Source: JAKFWF01 sp963741505
Lineage (GTDB): Bacteria > Pseudomonadota > Alphaproteobacteria > Rhizobiales > Hyphomicrobiaceae
Direction of reading: 5' to 3'
Assembly (NCBI GenBank): GCA_963741505.1
Contig: CAVUIJ010000008.1
Span: 59,804-123,803 of the forward strand
DNA length: 64,000 nt
This document shows, piece by piece, positions 45,614 to 56,552 of the stretch (the first letter of the stretch is position 1; every line of letters starts with the position of its first letter). The translations under genes were made by a program, and so were the position numbers. The notes beneath the pieces were generated by a model that saw nothing but the letters and a program-made list of their open reading frames with translations, had not been told where the DNA came from and searched no databases.

Positions 45614-45749
45614 CCCGTTGGTAATCTTCAAATCCCGTTGCCGAGTTTGGCATGGCGGGCAGGCTCGGCGAGGGTCCGCTCATTGGGTCTGCAGTTGGGA
45701 TGACTTGCTGCGATCAAGTATGCCGGGTCATGACCGTCGTTCGGCGTTA

Positions 45750-47086
45750 GGACATCCCGAACAATAGATGAATCGCAGTCTATGTGCGTCGGTATGACTC
45801 AGGCGGGACGGATTCCGGTTTCGAGCGAACAGTTGTAGCCCGGATGGCATGATCGATGAAGACGCCATTCGGACACGCTGGGACGCCGTCGGCTCGAAGC
45901 TCGACGAGCGCGGGAGGCGATTGTTCGCCGCCAGCGAAGTGAGGACGGCGGGCTGGGGCAGCTTGGCCGTCGTGTCGCGGATCACCGGGCTCGCCCGATC
46001 GACCATCAATCGCGGCGAGGACGACCTCGACAATGCCGAGCCGATGGCTAAGGGACACGTGCGCCGGCCGGGCGCGGGTCGCAAAGCCGTCGCAGTCAGT
46101 GATCCCGACCTCGTCCCGGCGTTGCAGCGCCTCGTCGAGCCTGTGACGCTCGGCTCACCCGTGCGCCCGCTGCTGTGGGTCTCGAAGAGTATGGACAAGT
46201 TGGCCTTGATCCTGACCGAGATGGGACATCCGATCAGCGCCGACACCGTGCGCAATGAACTCGTCAAGCTCGGCTTCTCGCGGCAGTACAATCGCAAGGC
46301 GGACGAGGGATCCAAGCATCCCGACCGCAACGCCCAGTTCGAGCACATCAACGCGAAAGTCCTTGCGGCACAGGTCAAACAGCAACCCGTCATCTCCGTC
46401 GACACGAAGAAGAAGGAACTGGTCGGCAACTTCAAGAACGGCGGTTCCGACTATCGGCCGAAGGGCCAGCCTCGCCGTGTCAACGTGCACGACTTCGAGG
46501 ACAAGGAGCTGGGCAAGGTCGTGCCTTATGGCGTCTACGATGTGATGGCCAACACCGGCTTCGTCAGCCTCGGTATCACCAGCGACACCGCCGAGTTCGC
46601 CGTCGAGGCTATTCGCACGTGGCTGAAGCGCTTCGGGGCGCAAGCGCTATCCGAACATGAGCGAGTTGACCGTGACTGCGGATTGCGGCGGCTCGAACGG
46701 CGCGCGCGTCCGGCTGTGGAAGGTCGAGCTGCAAAAGCTCGCAGACGAAACCGACCCTGACACTGCACGTGCATCACTATCCGCCGGGCACCTCGAAGTG
46801 GAACAAGATCGAGCACCGGATGTTCTGCCACATCACGCAGAACTGGCGCGGCCGGCCGCTGACGGATCGGGTCGCGGTCGTCGAACTGATCGGCGCCACG
46901 ACGACGAAGACGGGGCTGAAAATCGACTGCGTGCTCGACGAACGCACTTACGAAAAAGGCATCAAAGTTCGCGATGCCGAGATGGACGCCCTCGACATCA
47001 CCGGCGATGCGTTCCATCCTGAATGGAACTATACGATCCGACCCCGGCAACCCGCTAAATCGTAGCGATTATTGTTCGGAGCATCC
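45750..47086 (+). mobile_element. ISAzo13-family insertion sequence
   Basis: The transposase pseudogene 45849-47065 is bracketed by imperfect inverted repeats: 45750-45766 (GGACATCCCGAACAATA) against the reverse complement of 47070-47086 (GGATGCTCCGAACAATA), 13 of 17 matching. This gives an element of about 1.34 kb. Direct target repeats were not resolved. Confidence 0.65.
45849..47065 (+). pseudogene. ISAzo13-family transposase, frameshifted
   Basis: N-terminal part to about 46650: MIDEDAIRTRWDAVGSKLDE, RPLLWVSKSMDKLA, PVISVDTKKKELVGNFKNGG and VVPYGVYDVMANTGF. The frame then breaks; MSELTVTADCGGSNGARVRL continues in a second frame. From about 46765 (extra C in a C run) HHYPPGTSKWNKIEHRMFCH and DAFHPEWNYTIRPRQP complete the family's C-terminus in a third. 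The order and content are otherwise full length. Confidence 0.85.
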
Positions 47087-47735
47087 TTAGTCGCCGCCAC
47101 TCATGCTCCACATCCGAAAGCGGCCGGTCAAGGAACACTTGACGAACCCCGACGCGATGGCCTCAGCTGCAGAAGTCGGGCCCAGCCTGGAACGGAAACG
47201 GTCAGGCACACTTGCGGACTACGCGCCGCAGAGGAATGCCAGCTACTGTGGCAACCATATCACGAACAGAAAAAGGAGAACAGAAGGTAGTTCTCGAACA
47301 AGACAGTGAATGCAGCAACACGCGCTCATGACAGAAGCCTGGCGCGACATGATGCACGTGTGTGACCACACTTCACAATCAGCGGACAGCGCACCGTCGT
47401 AATCATCTCGCTCAAAGCACGCTGCTCGCGAGCGAACAATGCCAAGCCGCTGGTCCCAATGAGGATTGGGGTCAGCTGTCAAGGACGAGCAAGGCCGCGT
47501 GCACCAGTGAGGGTTAGGCAGCCGTTGTGAGAGACCTCTCTGCCTTCGCCGACCACAACTTGCACGACGGATGGTCGTGCCCCAGGCAATGGTATAGGGG
47601 GCCCTCAGCCGTTGTGGCCTCAACACGAGGACGGTACACCCAATTTACCGTCGACTGATTACAAATAAGGCGGTTTGCCCGAAATTCATACAAAGCTCTG
47701 AAGTCTCAGTGAAATTTTATTTGAGAACCAACCGG
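47087..47735. other. intergenic region, nothing recognised
   Basis: About 650 bp between the ISAzo13 right end and the palindromes ahead of the ATP-grasp gene. Only short ORFs without recognisable homology are present. An AT-richer patch near 47.65-47.73 kb probably contains the promoter of the downstream operon. Confidence 0.5.
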
Positions 47736-47801
47736 CGCAGCGTACGCTGCGGACGGGTTCGACGTCGGGGCAGCATCTATGAGGAGGCGGACTAGTCCGC
47801 C
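47736..47801. promoter_or_regulatory. two perfect 16-bp palindromes upstream of ATP-grasp operon
   Basis: CGCAGCGTACGCTGCG (47736-47751) and GGCGGACTAGTCCGCC (47786-47801) are each exact palindromes. The second overlaps the GGAGG ribosome-binding sequence and ends three bases before the ATG at 47805, so an RNA hairpin there would mask initiation. They may be operators or translational control elements. The sequences differ, so they are not two sites for one simple dimeric repressor. Confidence 0.5.
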
Positions 47802-47804
47802 GGA

Positions 47805-49310
47805 ATGACAATGGGCACATTGACGGCGCTGAAAGATCCCAAGCAGGTTGGTCCGTTCGATGGCTATGACCCCAGGCCCTACTATTGCGAGCTCCTGGGG
47901 ACGGAGACGCAGCCCAGCAAGGCTTTGATTGGCATCTGGCAACGTCTGCAGACATTGGATGTTGCAACGCTTCTGCGCCGGGCGTCCGATGCCGAAAATG
48001 AACTGCTCGATCTCGGAATTACCTTCACGATCTATAGTGACAAGAACGCCATCGACCGCATTCTGCCCTTTGATGTCATACCCAGGGTGATGACGGCTGC
48101 GGAGTGGCGTGTTGTCGAACAAGGCGTGAAACAGCGCGTGCGTGCGCTCAACATGTTTTTGTGGGACGTCTATCACGAGCGGCATATCCTGAACGACGGT
48201 ACGGTGCCGGCGTCGTTGGTGCTCGAGAACGCCAACTACCGGCCGGAAATGATCGGGTTCGATCCGCCTTGCGGCACCTACATCCATATCAACGGCACTG
48301 ATCTCGTTCGGGATGGCCGGGGAACGTTTCATGTGCTCGAGGACAACGGCCGCGCGCCATCGGGCGTGTCCTATGTGGTCGAGAACCGGCACATGATGCA
48401 GCGGGCCTTCCCGGACCTGATGCAGGGTCTGCGCATCAAGCCGGTATCCGACTACGGCGAACGCTTGCTGACCAAGCTGATTGAGGTGGCGCCGGCCGGT
48501 ATTGCCAATCCATCGGTCGTGCTGTTGTCGCCAGGCGTCTACAATTCCGCCTACTTCGAGCATATTTTTCTGGCCCGCGAGATGGGCGTGCCGCTGGTCG
48601 AGGGACGCGACCTGACGGTCGACAACGATCGCGTGTACATGCGCACGGTGGCGGGACTGAAACCCGTCGACGTGATCTACCGGCGCATCAACGACGATTT
48701 TCTCGATCCAGAGGCGTTCAATCCGCAGAGCACGCTGGGAGTCGCCGGGTTGATGGGGGCTGTTCGGGCAGGGCGAGTTACGCTGGCAAATGCGATCGGC
48801 ACGGGGGTGGCCGACGACAAGGCCGTCTATGCCTATGTGCCGCGCATCATCCGTTATTACCTCGACGAGGATCCGATCCTGCCGAATGTCGAGACGCACA
48901 TATGCGGAGAGCGCGAGGGATTGGCGTATACGCTGGCCAATCTCGAGACGCTGGTTGTCAAGCCGGTCGGCGAGTCCGGTGGCTATGGCATCGTCGTTGG
49001 CCCCAAAGCGTCTCTGGCAGACCTAGAGGAATGTCGTTCGCAGCTTCAGGCGAACCCTGCGAATTTCATCAGTCAACCCATGGTGGATCTGTCGGTGTGC
49101 CCGACGTTAACGACGGCAGGTGTTGTGCCACGACATGTGGATTTGCGACCGTATGCGGTGACGGGCAAGGATACCTGGGTGCTGCCGGGCGGCTTGACGC
49201 GCGTGGCCCTCAAGGAGGGCTCGATCATCGTCAACTCGTCTCAGGGCGGCGGCACGAAGGATACCTGGGTGCTGGAGGAAGATGCAGTGGCCAGGGAGGT
49301 GGCCCCGTGA
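47805..49310 (+). CDS. circularly permuted ATP-grasp type 2 protein
   Basis: 501 residues of the CP_ATPgrasp_2 (DUF404/407) family: GITFTIYSDKNAIDRILPFD, FHVLEDNGRAPSGVSYVVEN, VVLLSPGVYNSAYFEH, NLETLVVKPVGESGGYGIVV and HVDLRPYAV. ATP-grasp enzymes form amide or ester bonds with ATP; this branch always travels with Alpha-E and transglutaminase-like genes and has been predicted to build a peptide tag or modify peptides, without biochemical proof. Its stop overlaps the Alpha-E start (GTGA). Confidence 0.9.
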   Translation: MTMGTLTALKDPKQVGPFDGYDPRPYYCELLGTETQPSKALIGIWQRLQTLDVATLLRRASDAENELLDLGITFTIYSDKNAIDRILPFDVIPRVMTAAEWRVVEQGVKQRVRALNMFLWDVYHERHILNDGTVPASLVLENANYRPEMIGFDPPCGTYIHINGTDLVRDGRGTFHVLEDNGRAPSGVSYVVENRHMMQRAFPDLMQGLRIKPVSDYGERLLTKLIEVAPAGIANPSVVLLSPGVYNSAYFEHIFLAREMGVPLVEGRDLTVDNDRVYMRTVAGLKPVDVIYRRINDDFLDPEAFNPQSTLGVAGLMGAVRAGRVTLANAIGTGVADDKAVYAYVPRIIRYYLDEDPILPNVETHICGEREGLAYTLANLETLVVKPVGESGGYGIVVGPKASLADLEECRSQLQANPANFISQPMVDLSVCPTLTTAGVVPRHVDLRPYAVTGKDTWVLPGGLTRVALKEGSIIVNSSQGGGTKDTWVLEEDAVAREVAP

Positions 49311-50332
49311 GCTTGCTTGCCCGCAACGCCGAGCAACTGTTCTGGCTGGCCCGTTACATCGAGCGCGCCGGTAGCCTCGCACGCATTATCGAGACACACA
49401 GCTCCTATGGCCGTGCCAGTGCCGACGATCTGTCCTGGGGTTGGCTGGTGGCGCTCTATTCGAACGAGCAGCGCTTTGGCGAGGACTACACCGAGACCAC
49501 GTTCAAGAACGTGATCCGTTTCTATGTCAGCGATGTCGCAAATGCCGGCTCGATCCAGTTCTCGGTGCGCGCGGCGCGTGAGAACGCACGTGCCCTGCGT
49601 GCCGTAATTCCCATCGAAATGTGGATTCAGCTCAATGGGTTCCACCAGCGTCTCACGGCCTTGGGAGATGCCGATTTCGATCTTGTGGGCCTGTCGCGCA
49701 CCTGCGGGATCATCAAGAACGGCTGCTACGCTCAGCTTGGGGTGGCAGACAGCACCCTCTATCGGGACGAAGGCGAGCGCTTCTTCCGACTCGGCCTGAT
49801 GGTCGAACGGGCCGACCAGACCAGCCGTCTCCTCGACGTAAAATTCGCACAATTGGCGACCAGCGCCGAAAGCAGCGGGACGATCGCCGACACCACGTTC
49901 TGGTCGGTGATACTGCGGTCGGCTGCGGCCTACCAGGCCTTCCGGCGTCACGAGCCGCATGGTGCCGATCCGAGTCGCGTGGCCCGCTTCCTGCTGGTCA
50001 ACGGCAGTCAACCCCGCTCCGTCACCTACTGCGCTCACGAGATCCAACGGGTTCTCCAAGAGTTGCGATCGGGATATCAGCTGCGCCAGACGCACCGTTC
50101 TCTGGAACAAGTCGAAATTCTGCTTGAGGGATTGCAGCGCGCGGCACTCGACCCCGACCTCGTCAGCCGGCTGCATTCCGTCAACGATTGGCTACAACAG
50201 CGCTTGATCGAGCTGACATCCGAGCTGGGCAAGACCTTCTTCAGTCTGGAGTCGCCCGCAAGTCCAGCGCAGTTGCAGTCGCAAATACAATTGCAGACCC
50301 AGACGCAGTCCAGCTCGCAAAATCTGTCCTGA
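49307..50332 (+). CDS. Alpha-E domain protein
   Basis: 341 residues from GTG 49307. It begins LLARNAEQLFWLARYIERAG, the Alpha-E (DUF403) signature, followed by long helices with FYVSDVANAGSIQFSVRAAR and RFFRLGLMVERADQTSRLLD. The C-terminus is a glutamine/serine-rich tail. The family has no known activity; it is coded with or fused to the ATP-grasp partner. The longer ORF upstream is a shadow. Confidence 0.9.
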   Translation: MSLLARNAEQLFWLARYIERAGSLARIIETHSSYGRASADDLSWGWLVALYSNEQRFGEDYTETTFKNVIRFYVSDVANAGSIQFSVRAARENARALRAVIPIEMWIQLNGFHQRLTALGDADFDLVGLSRTCGIIKNGCYAQLGVADSTLYRDEGERFFRLGLMVERADQTSRLLDVKFAQLATSAESSGTIADTTFWSVILRSAAAYQAFRRHEPHGADPSRVARFLLVNGSQPRSVTYCAHEIQRVLQELRSGYQLRQTHRSLEQVEILLEGLQRAALDPDLVSRLHSVNDWLQQRLIELTSELGKTFFSLESPASPAQLQSQIQLQTQTQSSSQNLS

Positions 50333-50392
50333 ACGTTTGACTTCGGACCAAGCGGCGATGACGCACGAGATGATCAGGAACCCATTGAACCC

Positions 50393-53300
50393 ATGACCCT
50401 TCACGTCAGCCTGACGCATCGCACGGCCTACACCTATGACCGGCGCATCGGCATGGGGCCTCAGACCATTCGGCTGCGCCCGGCGCCCCATTGCCGCACG
50501 CCGATTCTCGCATACTCGCTCAAGATCACACCCGAAAAACATTGGCTCAACTGGCTGCAGGATCCCTTCGGCAATTTCCAGGCGCGCGTCATCCTGCCCG
50601 AGCCGACACGAGAATTCTCAGTCACGGTCGATCTCGTCGCCGACATGGCGGTCATCAATCCGTTCGAATTCTTCGTCGAGGAGGAAGTGAAGTCTTGGCC
50701 GTTCAAGTACGAGTCGACCTTGGCCGCCGAGTTGAAGCCGAATATGGAGCCGCTGCCGGCCACGCCGCGATTTGACCGCTACGTTCGCGACCTCGGTCTC
50801 AAGTCGACGGTCACAATCGACTTCCTGTGCGATCTCAACCGAAAGCTGTCGCGGGATATCGGCTATCTCATCCGCATGGAGCCTGGCGTTCAGACGCCGG
50901 AGGAAACGCTCAAGCTCTGCTCAGGTTCGTGCCGTGATAGTGGCTGGCTGCTGGTGCAGATCTTGCGCAGGCTGGGCCTCGCCGCCCGCTTCGTGTCCGG
51001 CTACCTGATCCAGCTCAAGCCTGACGAAAAGCCGCTCGACGGCCCGACGGGGGCGACGAATGACTTCACCGATCTGCACGCCTGGGCCGAGGTCTATGTG
51101 CCCGGTGCCGGCTGGATCGGGCTCGATCCGACCTCGGGACTGTTGGCGGGTGAGGGGCACATTCCGCTGGCTGCAACCCCCAATCCATCGAGCGCGGCGC
51201 CAATCAGTGGTGGCCACGAGAAGGCGGAGGTCGTGTTCTCGTTCGACATGCGCATCGACCGGATCGTCGAGACGCCTCGTGTGACCAAGCCCTATCGCGA
51301 TGAGCAGTGGCAGGCGATCCTGGATGCCGGCCATGCCGTCGACGCAAAACTGCGGGACGGCGATGTCCGCTTGAGCATGGGCGGCGAGCCAACCTTTGTG
51401 GCCATCGACGAGGTCGAAGGGGCCGAGTGGAATACGGCGGCAGTTGGTCCGACCAAGCGGCGCTATGCCGAAGAACTGATGCGCCGCTTGCACACGCGGT
51501 TCGCACCGGGCGGCCTGCTGCATTACGGACAGGGCAAGTGGTATCCCGGCGAGCAATTGCCGCGCTGGTCGTTCGCCGTCTACTGGCGCACCGACGGCGA
51601 GCCCCTGTGGGAGAATTCGGACCACATCGCGCGCGAAAACCCAACGCGTCCAGCAACAATCGAGTCCGCTGATCGGTTTGCACGCCAATTGTGTACGCAG
51701 CTTGGGCTAGCGCCCGATAGCGCCATTCCCGCCTACGAGGACCCCGCGCACTTTCTCCTGGTCGAACAAAAGCTACCGCTCAACCTGGAGCCGGGCGACA
51801 AGCGCCTCGCCGACCCAGTCGAGCGGGCTCGTCTCGTCCGGGCACTGGACACGGGACTGGATGCCGCGCGCGCCTACGTGCTGCCGGTTCAGGCCTGGCA
51901 AACACAAGACCGCGGTCGGCGCTGGGTCACGGAACGCTGGACCTTGCGCCGCGAACGGCTCTATTTGCAGCCAGGCAATTCACCCGTCGGCTTCCGCCTG
52001 CCGCTGAGCGCGCTCCCCTTCATCCCGGCCGACGACTTTCCCCATGTCGTGCCCGCCGATCCGTTGACGCAGCAAGCACCGCTGCCACCACGACGGGCGC
52101 TCATGCAGCAGCGCCGCGCAGTCACGCTGGAAACCTTGAAGCCGCCGCTGCCCGTATCGACGGAGATTTCCGGAGCAGTGCGGACCGCGCTCTCGATCGA
52201 GCCGCGCGATGGCCAGCTCTGCGTGTTCATGCCCCCATTGGTGGACGCCGAGGACTATGCGGCCATGGTCGGCGCGATCGAGGCTGCCGCCTTTGAGTCC
52301 AAGCAACCCGTGCATATCGAGGGCTACCCACCGCCGTTCGATCCCCGTCTCAACGTCGTCAAGGTGACGCCCGATCCGGGCGTCATCGAGGTCAACATTC
52401 AGCCCGCGACCTCGTGGGCGCAGTCGGTCGAGATAACCACGGCGTTGTACGAAGAGGCGCGTCTTTCTCGCCTCGGCACCGAAAAATTCATGCTCGATGG
52501 CCGCCACACCGGCACGCAGGGCGGTAACCACATCGTGCTCGGCGGCATCACGCCCGCCGACAGCCCCTTCCTGCGGCGCCCGGACCTGCTGGCGAGCCTT
52601 GTCACGTACTGGCAGAACCACCCATCGCTGTCATATCTGTTCTCGGGGCTGTTCATCGGGCCGACCAGCCAGGCGCCCCGCATTGACGAAGGCCGGCACG
52701 ACAATCTCTACGAACTTGAGATCGCGCTGGCGCAAGTCCCTCCGCCGGGGGGGGAGCCGATTCCCCCCTGGCTGGTCGACCGTCTGTTTCGCAACTTACT
52801 GATCGACGTCACCGGCAATACGCACCGTGCAGAGATCTGCATCGACAAACTGTATTCGCCCGACGGTCCCACTGGCCGCCTCGGTCTCGTCGAGTTCCGG
52901 TCGTTCGAGATGCCGCCGCACGCCCAGATGAGCCTCGCGCAACAATTGCTTCTGCGCGCCCTCATTGCGTGGTTCTGGGAGCGCCCCTATCGCGCTCAGC
53001 TCATTCCCTGGGGTACGGCGCTGCACGACCGCTTTATGCTCGGGCACTTCATCTGGGCGGACTTTCTCGATGTGATCCGCGATCTCGAGGGTGCCGGCTT
53101 GCCGGTGTCGGCCGACTGGTTCATCCCCCATCGCGATTTCCGTGTTCCCAGCTGCGGCACCGTCGACCATGCCGGGCTCACCCTCGAAATCCGGCAAGCA
53201 CTGGAGCCGTGGAACGTGCTTGGGGAGGAAGGCGCGCCCGGCGGCACGGCGCGCTACGTTGATTCGTCGGTCGAACGGCTCGAGGTTCGTGTCGCCGGGC

Positions 53301-53704
53301 TGACCGGTAACCGCTATGCCATAGCTTGCAATGGCTATGAGGTACCTCTGGCGTCGACCGGCACCAGCGGCGAAAAGATTGCCGGCGTGCGCTTCCGCGC
53401 CTGGAGCCCGCCGTCGAGCCTGCACCCAACCATCCCGGCGCATGCGCCGCTGACATTCGACATCGTCGACACGCAGGCGTCGCGCTCGGTTGGCGGCTGC
53501 CGCTATCATGTCACCCATCCGGGCGGGCGCGGGTCCGACACCTTTCCGGTCAATGCCTACGAAGCCGAGGGTCGGCGCCTCGCGCGATTCGAGCGCATGG
53601 GCCATACGGCCGGTCCCATCACCTTGCAGAAGATTGGCGTACACCGGGATTTTCCGCTCACGCTCGATTTGCGGCGGACGGCTTCGGCGGTATCGCGAAA
53701 TTGA
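50393..53704 (+). CDS. transglutaminase-like protein with DUF2126 domain
   Basis: 1103 residues. N-terminal bacterial transglutaminase-like domains (about 1-290) with the Cys-His-Asp triad in GSCRDSGWLLVQILR, DLHAWAEVYVPG and LDPTSG. The remaining about 800 residues are DUF2126, with LRDGDVRLSMGGEPTFVAID, HYGQGKWYPGEQLPRW, GGNHIVLGG and WGTALHDRFML. The enzyme may act as a peptidase or amidotransferase on a peptide made by the ATP-grasp partner (inference). Located 60 bp after the Alpha-E gene. Confidence 0.9.
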   Translation: MTLHVSLTHRTAYTYDRRIGMGPQTIRLRPAPHCRTPILAYSLKITPEKHWLNWLQDPFGNFQARVILPEPTREFSVTVDLVADMAVINPFEFFVEEEVKSWPFKYESTLAAELKPNMEPLPATPRFDRYVRDLGLKSTVTIDFLCDLNRKLSRDIGYLIRMEPGVQTPEETLKLCSGSCRDSGWLLVQILRRLGLAARFVSGYLIQLKPDEKPLDGPTGATNDFTDLHAWAEVYVPGAGWIGLDPTSGLLAGEGHIPLAATPNPSSAAPISGGHEKAEVVFSFDMRIDRIVETPRVTKPYRDEQWQAILDAGHAVDAKLRDGDVRLSMGGEPTFVAIDEVEGAEWNTAAVGPTKRRYAEELMRRLHTRFAPGGLLHYGQGKWYPGEQLPRWSFAVYWRTDGEPLWENSDHIARENPTRPATIESADRFARQLCTQLGLAPDSAIPAYEDPAHFLLVEQKLPLNLEPGDKRLADPVERARLVRALDTGLDAARAYVLPVQAWQTQDRGRRWVTERWTLRRERLYLQPGNSPVGFRLPLSALPFIPADDFPHVVPADPLTQQAPLPPRRALMQQRRAVTLETLKPPLPVSTEISGAVRTALSIEPRDGQLCVFMPPLVDAEDYAAMVGAIEAAAFESKQPVHIEGYPPPFDPRLNVVKVTPDPGVIEVNIQPATSWAQSVEITTALYEEARLSRLGTEKFMLDGRHTGTQGGNHIVLGGITPADSPFLRRPDLLASLVTYWQNHPSLSYLFSGLFIGPTSQAPRIDEGRHDNLYELEIALAQVPPPGGEPIPPWLVDRLFRNLLIDVTGNTHRAEICIDKLYSPDGPTGRLGLVEFRSFEMPPHAQMSLAQQLLLRALIAWFWERPYRAQLIPWGTALHDRFMLGHFIWADFLDVIRDLEGAGLPVSADWFIPHRDFRVPSCGTVDHAGLTLEIRQALEPWNVLGEEGAPGGTARYVDSSVERLEVRVAGLTGNRYAIACNGYEVPLASTGTSGEKIAGVRFRAWSPPSSLHPTIPAHAPLTFDIVDTQASRSVGGCRYHVTHPGGRGSDTFPVNAYEAEGRRLARFERMGHTAGPITLQKIGVHRDFPLTLDLRRTASAVSRN

Positions 53705-53902
53705 CGTCACGAACACAAGAACCTGTGATGTTTTTGCAAGACGGGTTGCCCAATGACGACGTGGGAGACGATCACCCAGCGCCTGAGAGGCTGGACACGA
53801 CCAGAACTCCCTGTAGTTTCCGGGACATCGCCCACAATGGCCCTCCCAACGGGTGCGGTCGAGAGCGGTGCACACGAGAATGAGAGGCTGCAGGGCCGAA
53901 CG

Positions 53903-56552
53903 ATGAGCAGCACTCCCAAGCCCGAGGCTCCGGCCCAATTCCGGCTACCGGGTCAATCCCGACTTCTGGGCGCACAAGCATCCAGCATGGCGCACGTCGA
54001 GGATCTTGCTGCCACGTATAGCCGTGACGGCGGCGCATTTGATGAGCTGATCGGGATGAACGGCACAGTGGAGCCGCATTGGCTTTCCGTTCTCGGCGCT
54101 TTGGGAGCGCTCAGTCCCGAGGCCCGCGCGGAGCGCGTCGATCGAACTCAACATGCGCGTGCGCGAGACCGGTATCGCGCACGACCTGTTTGCCGACCCG
54201 AGCAAGGCCGCACAACCCTGGCGCATCGACTTCGTCCCGCTCGTCTTGCCGTCATCCGAGTGGCGCTTCCTCGAGCGTGCATTGGTTCAACGTGCGCGCT
54301 TGTTCGAGGCGATACTGGCCGATGTCTACGGGCCGCAGCGCCTGATGGCGTCGGGCTACATTCCACCCGAGCTGATCTTCAGCGACCCGTCATTCCTGCG
54401 CGCGTGCCATGGCACACCTACGGGCAATGGCTACCTGCAGTTTTTTGCGACCGACGTCGCGCGTGGCCCAGACGGGAGCTGGCGCGTGATCGACACGCAC
54501 ACCGAGACGCCCGCTGGGATCGGCTATGCGTTGGCCAACCGCATGGTGCACACACGGGTTGCCGGAGAGATCTTCACGGCCTGCAATGCGCTGCGGCTGG
54601 CACCCTTCTTCCAGGCCTTGCAGTTGGCACTGTCCAAGCGTGCCAATCGTGCCGATCCAAGCATTGCGCTTTTGTCGCCAGGGCCACACCACAATGACTT
54701 CTTCAGCCACGCGTATCTGGCCCGTTACCTCGGCTTTCTGCTGGTCGAAGGCGGCGATCTACGTGTGACCGGGGAGCGGGTGTATCTCAAGACACTCGAA
54801 GGCTTGAAGCCGATCGATCTGATTGTGCGCTGTGTCGCCGGAAGTGCTGCCGACCCGCTGGAGCTGGATGCTGAGGGCTTCCTTGGCCCCGTCGGGCTCG
54901 TACAGGCCGTGCGCCGCCAGCCTGACCTAGTCGTCAACGCCTTAGGGGCGGCTGTTGCCGAGAACCGCGGGCTGGCCAGCTATCTGCCGGGACTTACAAG
55001 AGAGCTTTTGGGCGAGGAACTTCTCCTACCCGATGGCGCCAAGTGGTGGCTTGGCGAGGCTGCTGCGCGTGCCCATGTCATCGAGAACTTTGATCGGTTC
55101 GTAATCCGTCCCGCGCACGAGGGCACCGCGCGTCCCGGTCGTGCGGTGCCGGGGCGTGACCCAATGAGCCTGTCGGCAGCCGAGCGCTTGCAATTGATCG
55201 CGGAGATCGAGAGAGATGGCGCGATGCTCGTAGCCGAGGAGAAGACCGGATTTGGGACGACGCCGTCGCTGGGGCCGCAGGGATTGATCGCGAAACCCTA
55301 TGCCTTGCGCTTGTTCGCAGCGATGACGCCTAGTGGTCCTATCGTAATGCCGGGCGGATTGGCCATGACAGTCGATCCAAATGCGGCAGTGGCGCTCAGC
55401 GCCCCGGATGGCGAATCTCGCGACGTGTGGGTGGTCAGCGACGGCGCGGTGCCACCGTTCGTCAGTCTTTGGAAGCCGACCATCGAAGCTGCCCAGATCC
55501 AGCGTTCGCCGCGTGAGCTTCCGAGCCGGGCCGCAGACAACCTGTTCTGGCTTGGCCGGTACGTCGAGCGCGCGGACTGGACGATGCGCGTCTTACGCCA
55601 TTCTCTCGGCCGCTTGGAGGAGGATACTGGGCCACGTCAGGAATTGAGCGCAGTCCGCAAGGCGCTCGAGGCACTTCTCGACAAGGACGTCGCGCGAAAT
55701 GCCGAGCGCCCAAAGTACGAGGCAGCGCGCGCCACAGACCCCCTACTGATTCGACAACTCGCGCATGAGCTGATGACCTCTTCCCATCGCTCGTTCGGCC
55801 TGGCACAGACGCTGGGGCACGTGCATCGCATTGCCAGCCTCGTGCGTGACAGGCTCTCGCAAGAGGCGTGGCGAACATTGAACTCTTTCCATGTGAGGCC
55901 GGAATGGCAGGCAGGCGCTGTTCCCAATTCCATCGGCGAGGCTCTCGATCTGCTCGATTCCGGGATCGGCACCTTGGCCGCGTTCAATGGCCTGATGCAT
56001 GAGAACATGACACGCAATTTCGGCTGGTCCTTCCTTGACATGGGTCGCCGGTTGGCCCGGGCCTTGGGCCAAGCCGAAGTCATCCTCTCGGTCTTTGGCG
56101 CGACCGAGAACGACGATGTCGAGGCCGGCAGCCTCCAGTTCGTCTTGGAGCTCGGCGACAGCTTCATCACCTACCGCTCGCGCTATCGGCTGACACCCGT
56201 CTTGCCGCTGGTTCTCGACCTGCTGTTGATCGATGAGACCAATCCACGCAGTCTCGCCTATCAGCTCGCGGCTCTCAGCAGGCATGTCGATCAATTGCCG
56301 CAGGGGGGGCAGCATCTCCAGCGCATCGAGGAGAGCCGCCTCCTCCTGTCGCTGCTGACCCAGGTGCGCGTGACTAAAGTGAACGATCTCGCTGAGGTCG
56401 CCTTTGATGGCGCGCGCCCTCACCTGAAGTCATTGTTGGACGAGCAGATCAGGATGCTGCCGCAGCTTTCCGAGGCCCTGGGCCGGCGTTACTTCGCGCT
56501 GACCGAGAAGGAGCAGCGGTGGGTGCGATCGAGTTCGAGGTCTGAGGGATGA
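53903..56552 (+). pseudogene. fused circularly permuted ATP-grasp and Alpha-E protein, frameshifted near N-terminus
   Basis: From ATG 53903 the first about 80 residues (SRDGGAFDELIGMNGTVEPH, then LSPEARAERVD) are in one frame. Near 54140 one extra base shifts to IELNMRVRETGIAHDLFADP, after which the reading frame is continuous to 56552. ATP-grasp part to about residue 460 (SIALLSPGPHHNDFFSHAYL, IENFDRFVIRPAHEG), then Alpha-E (SRAADNLFWLGRYVERADWT). Same two activities as 47805-50332 but fused. The stop overlaps the next gene by four bases. Confidence 0.85.
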
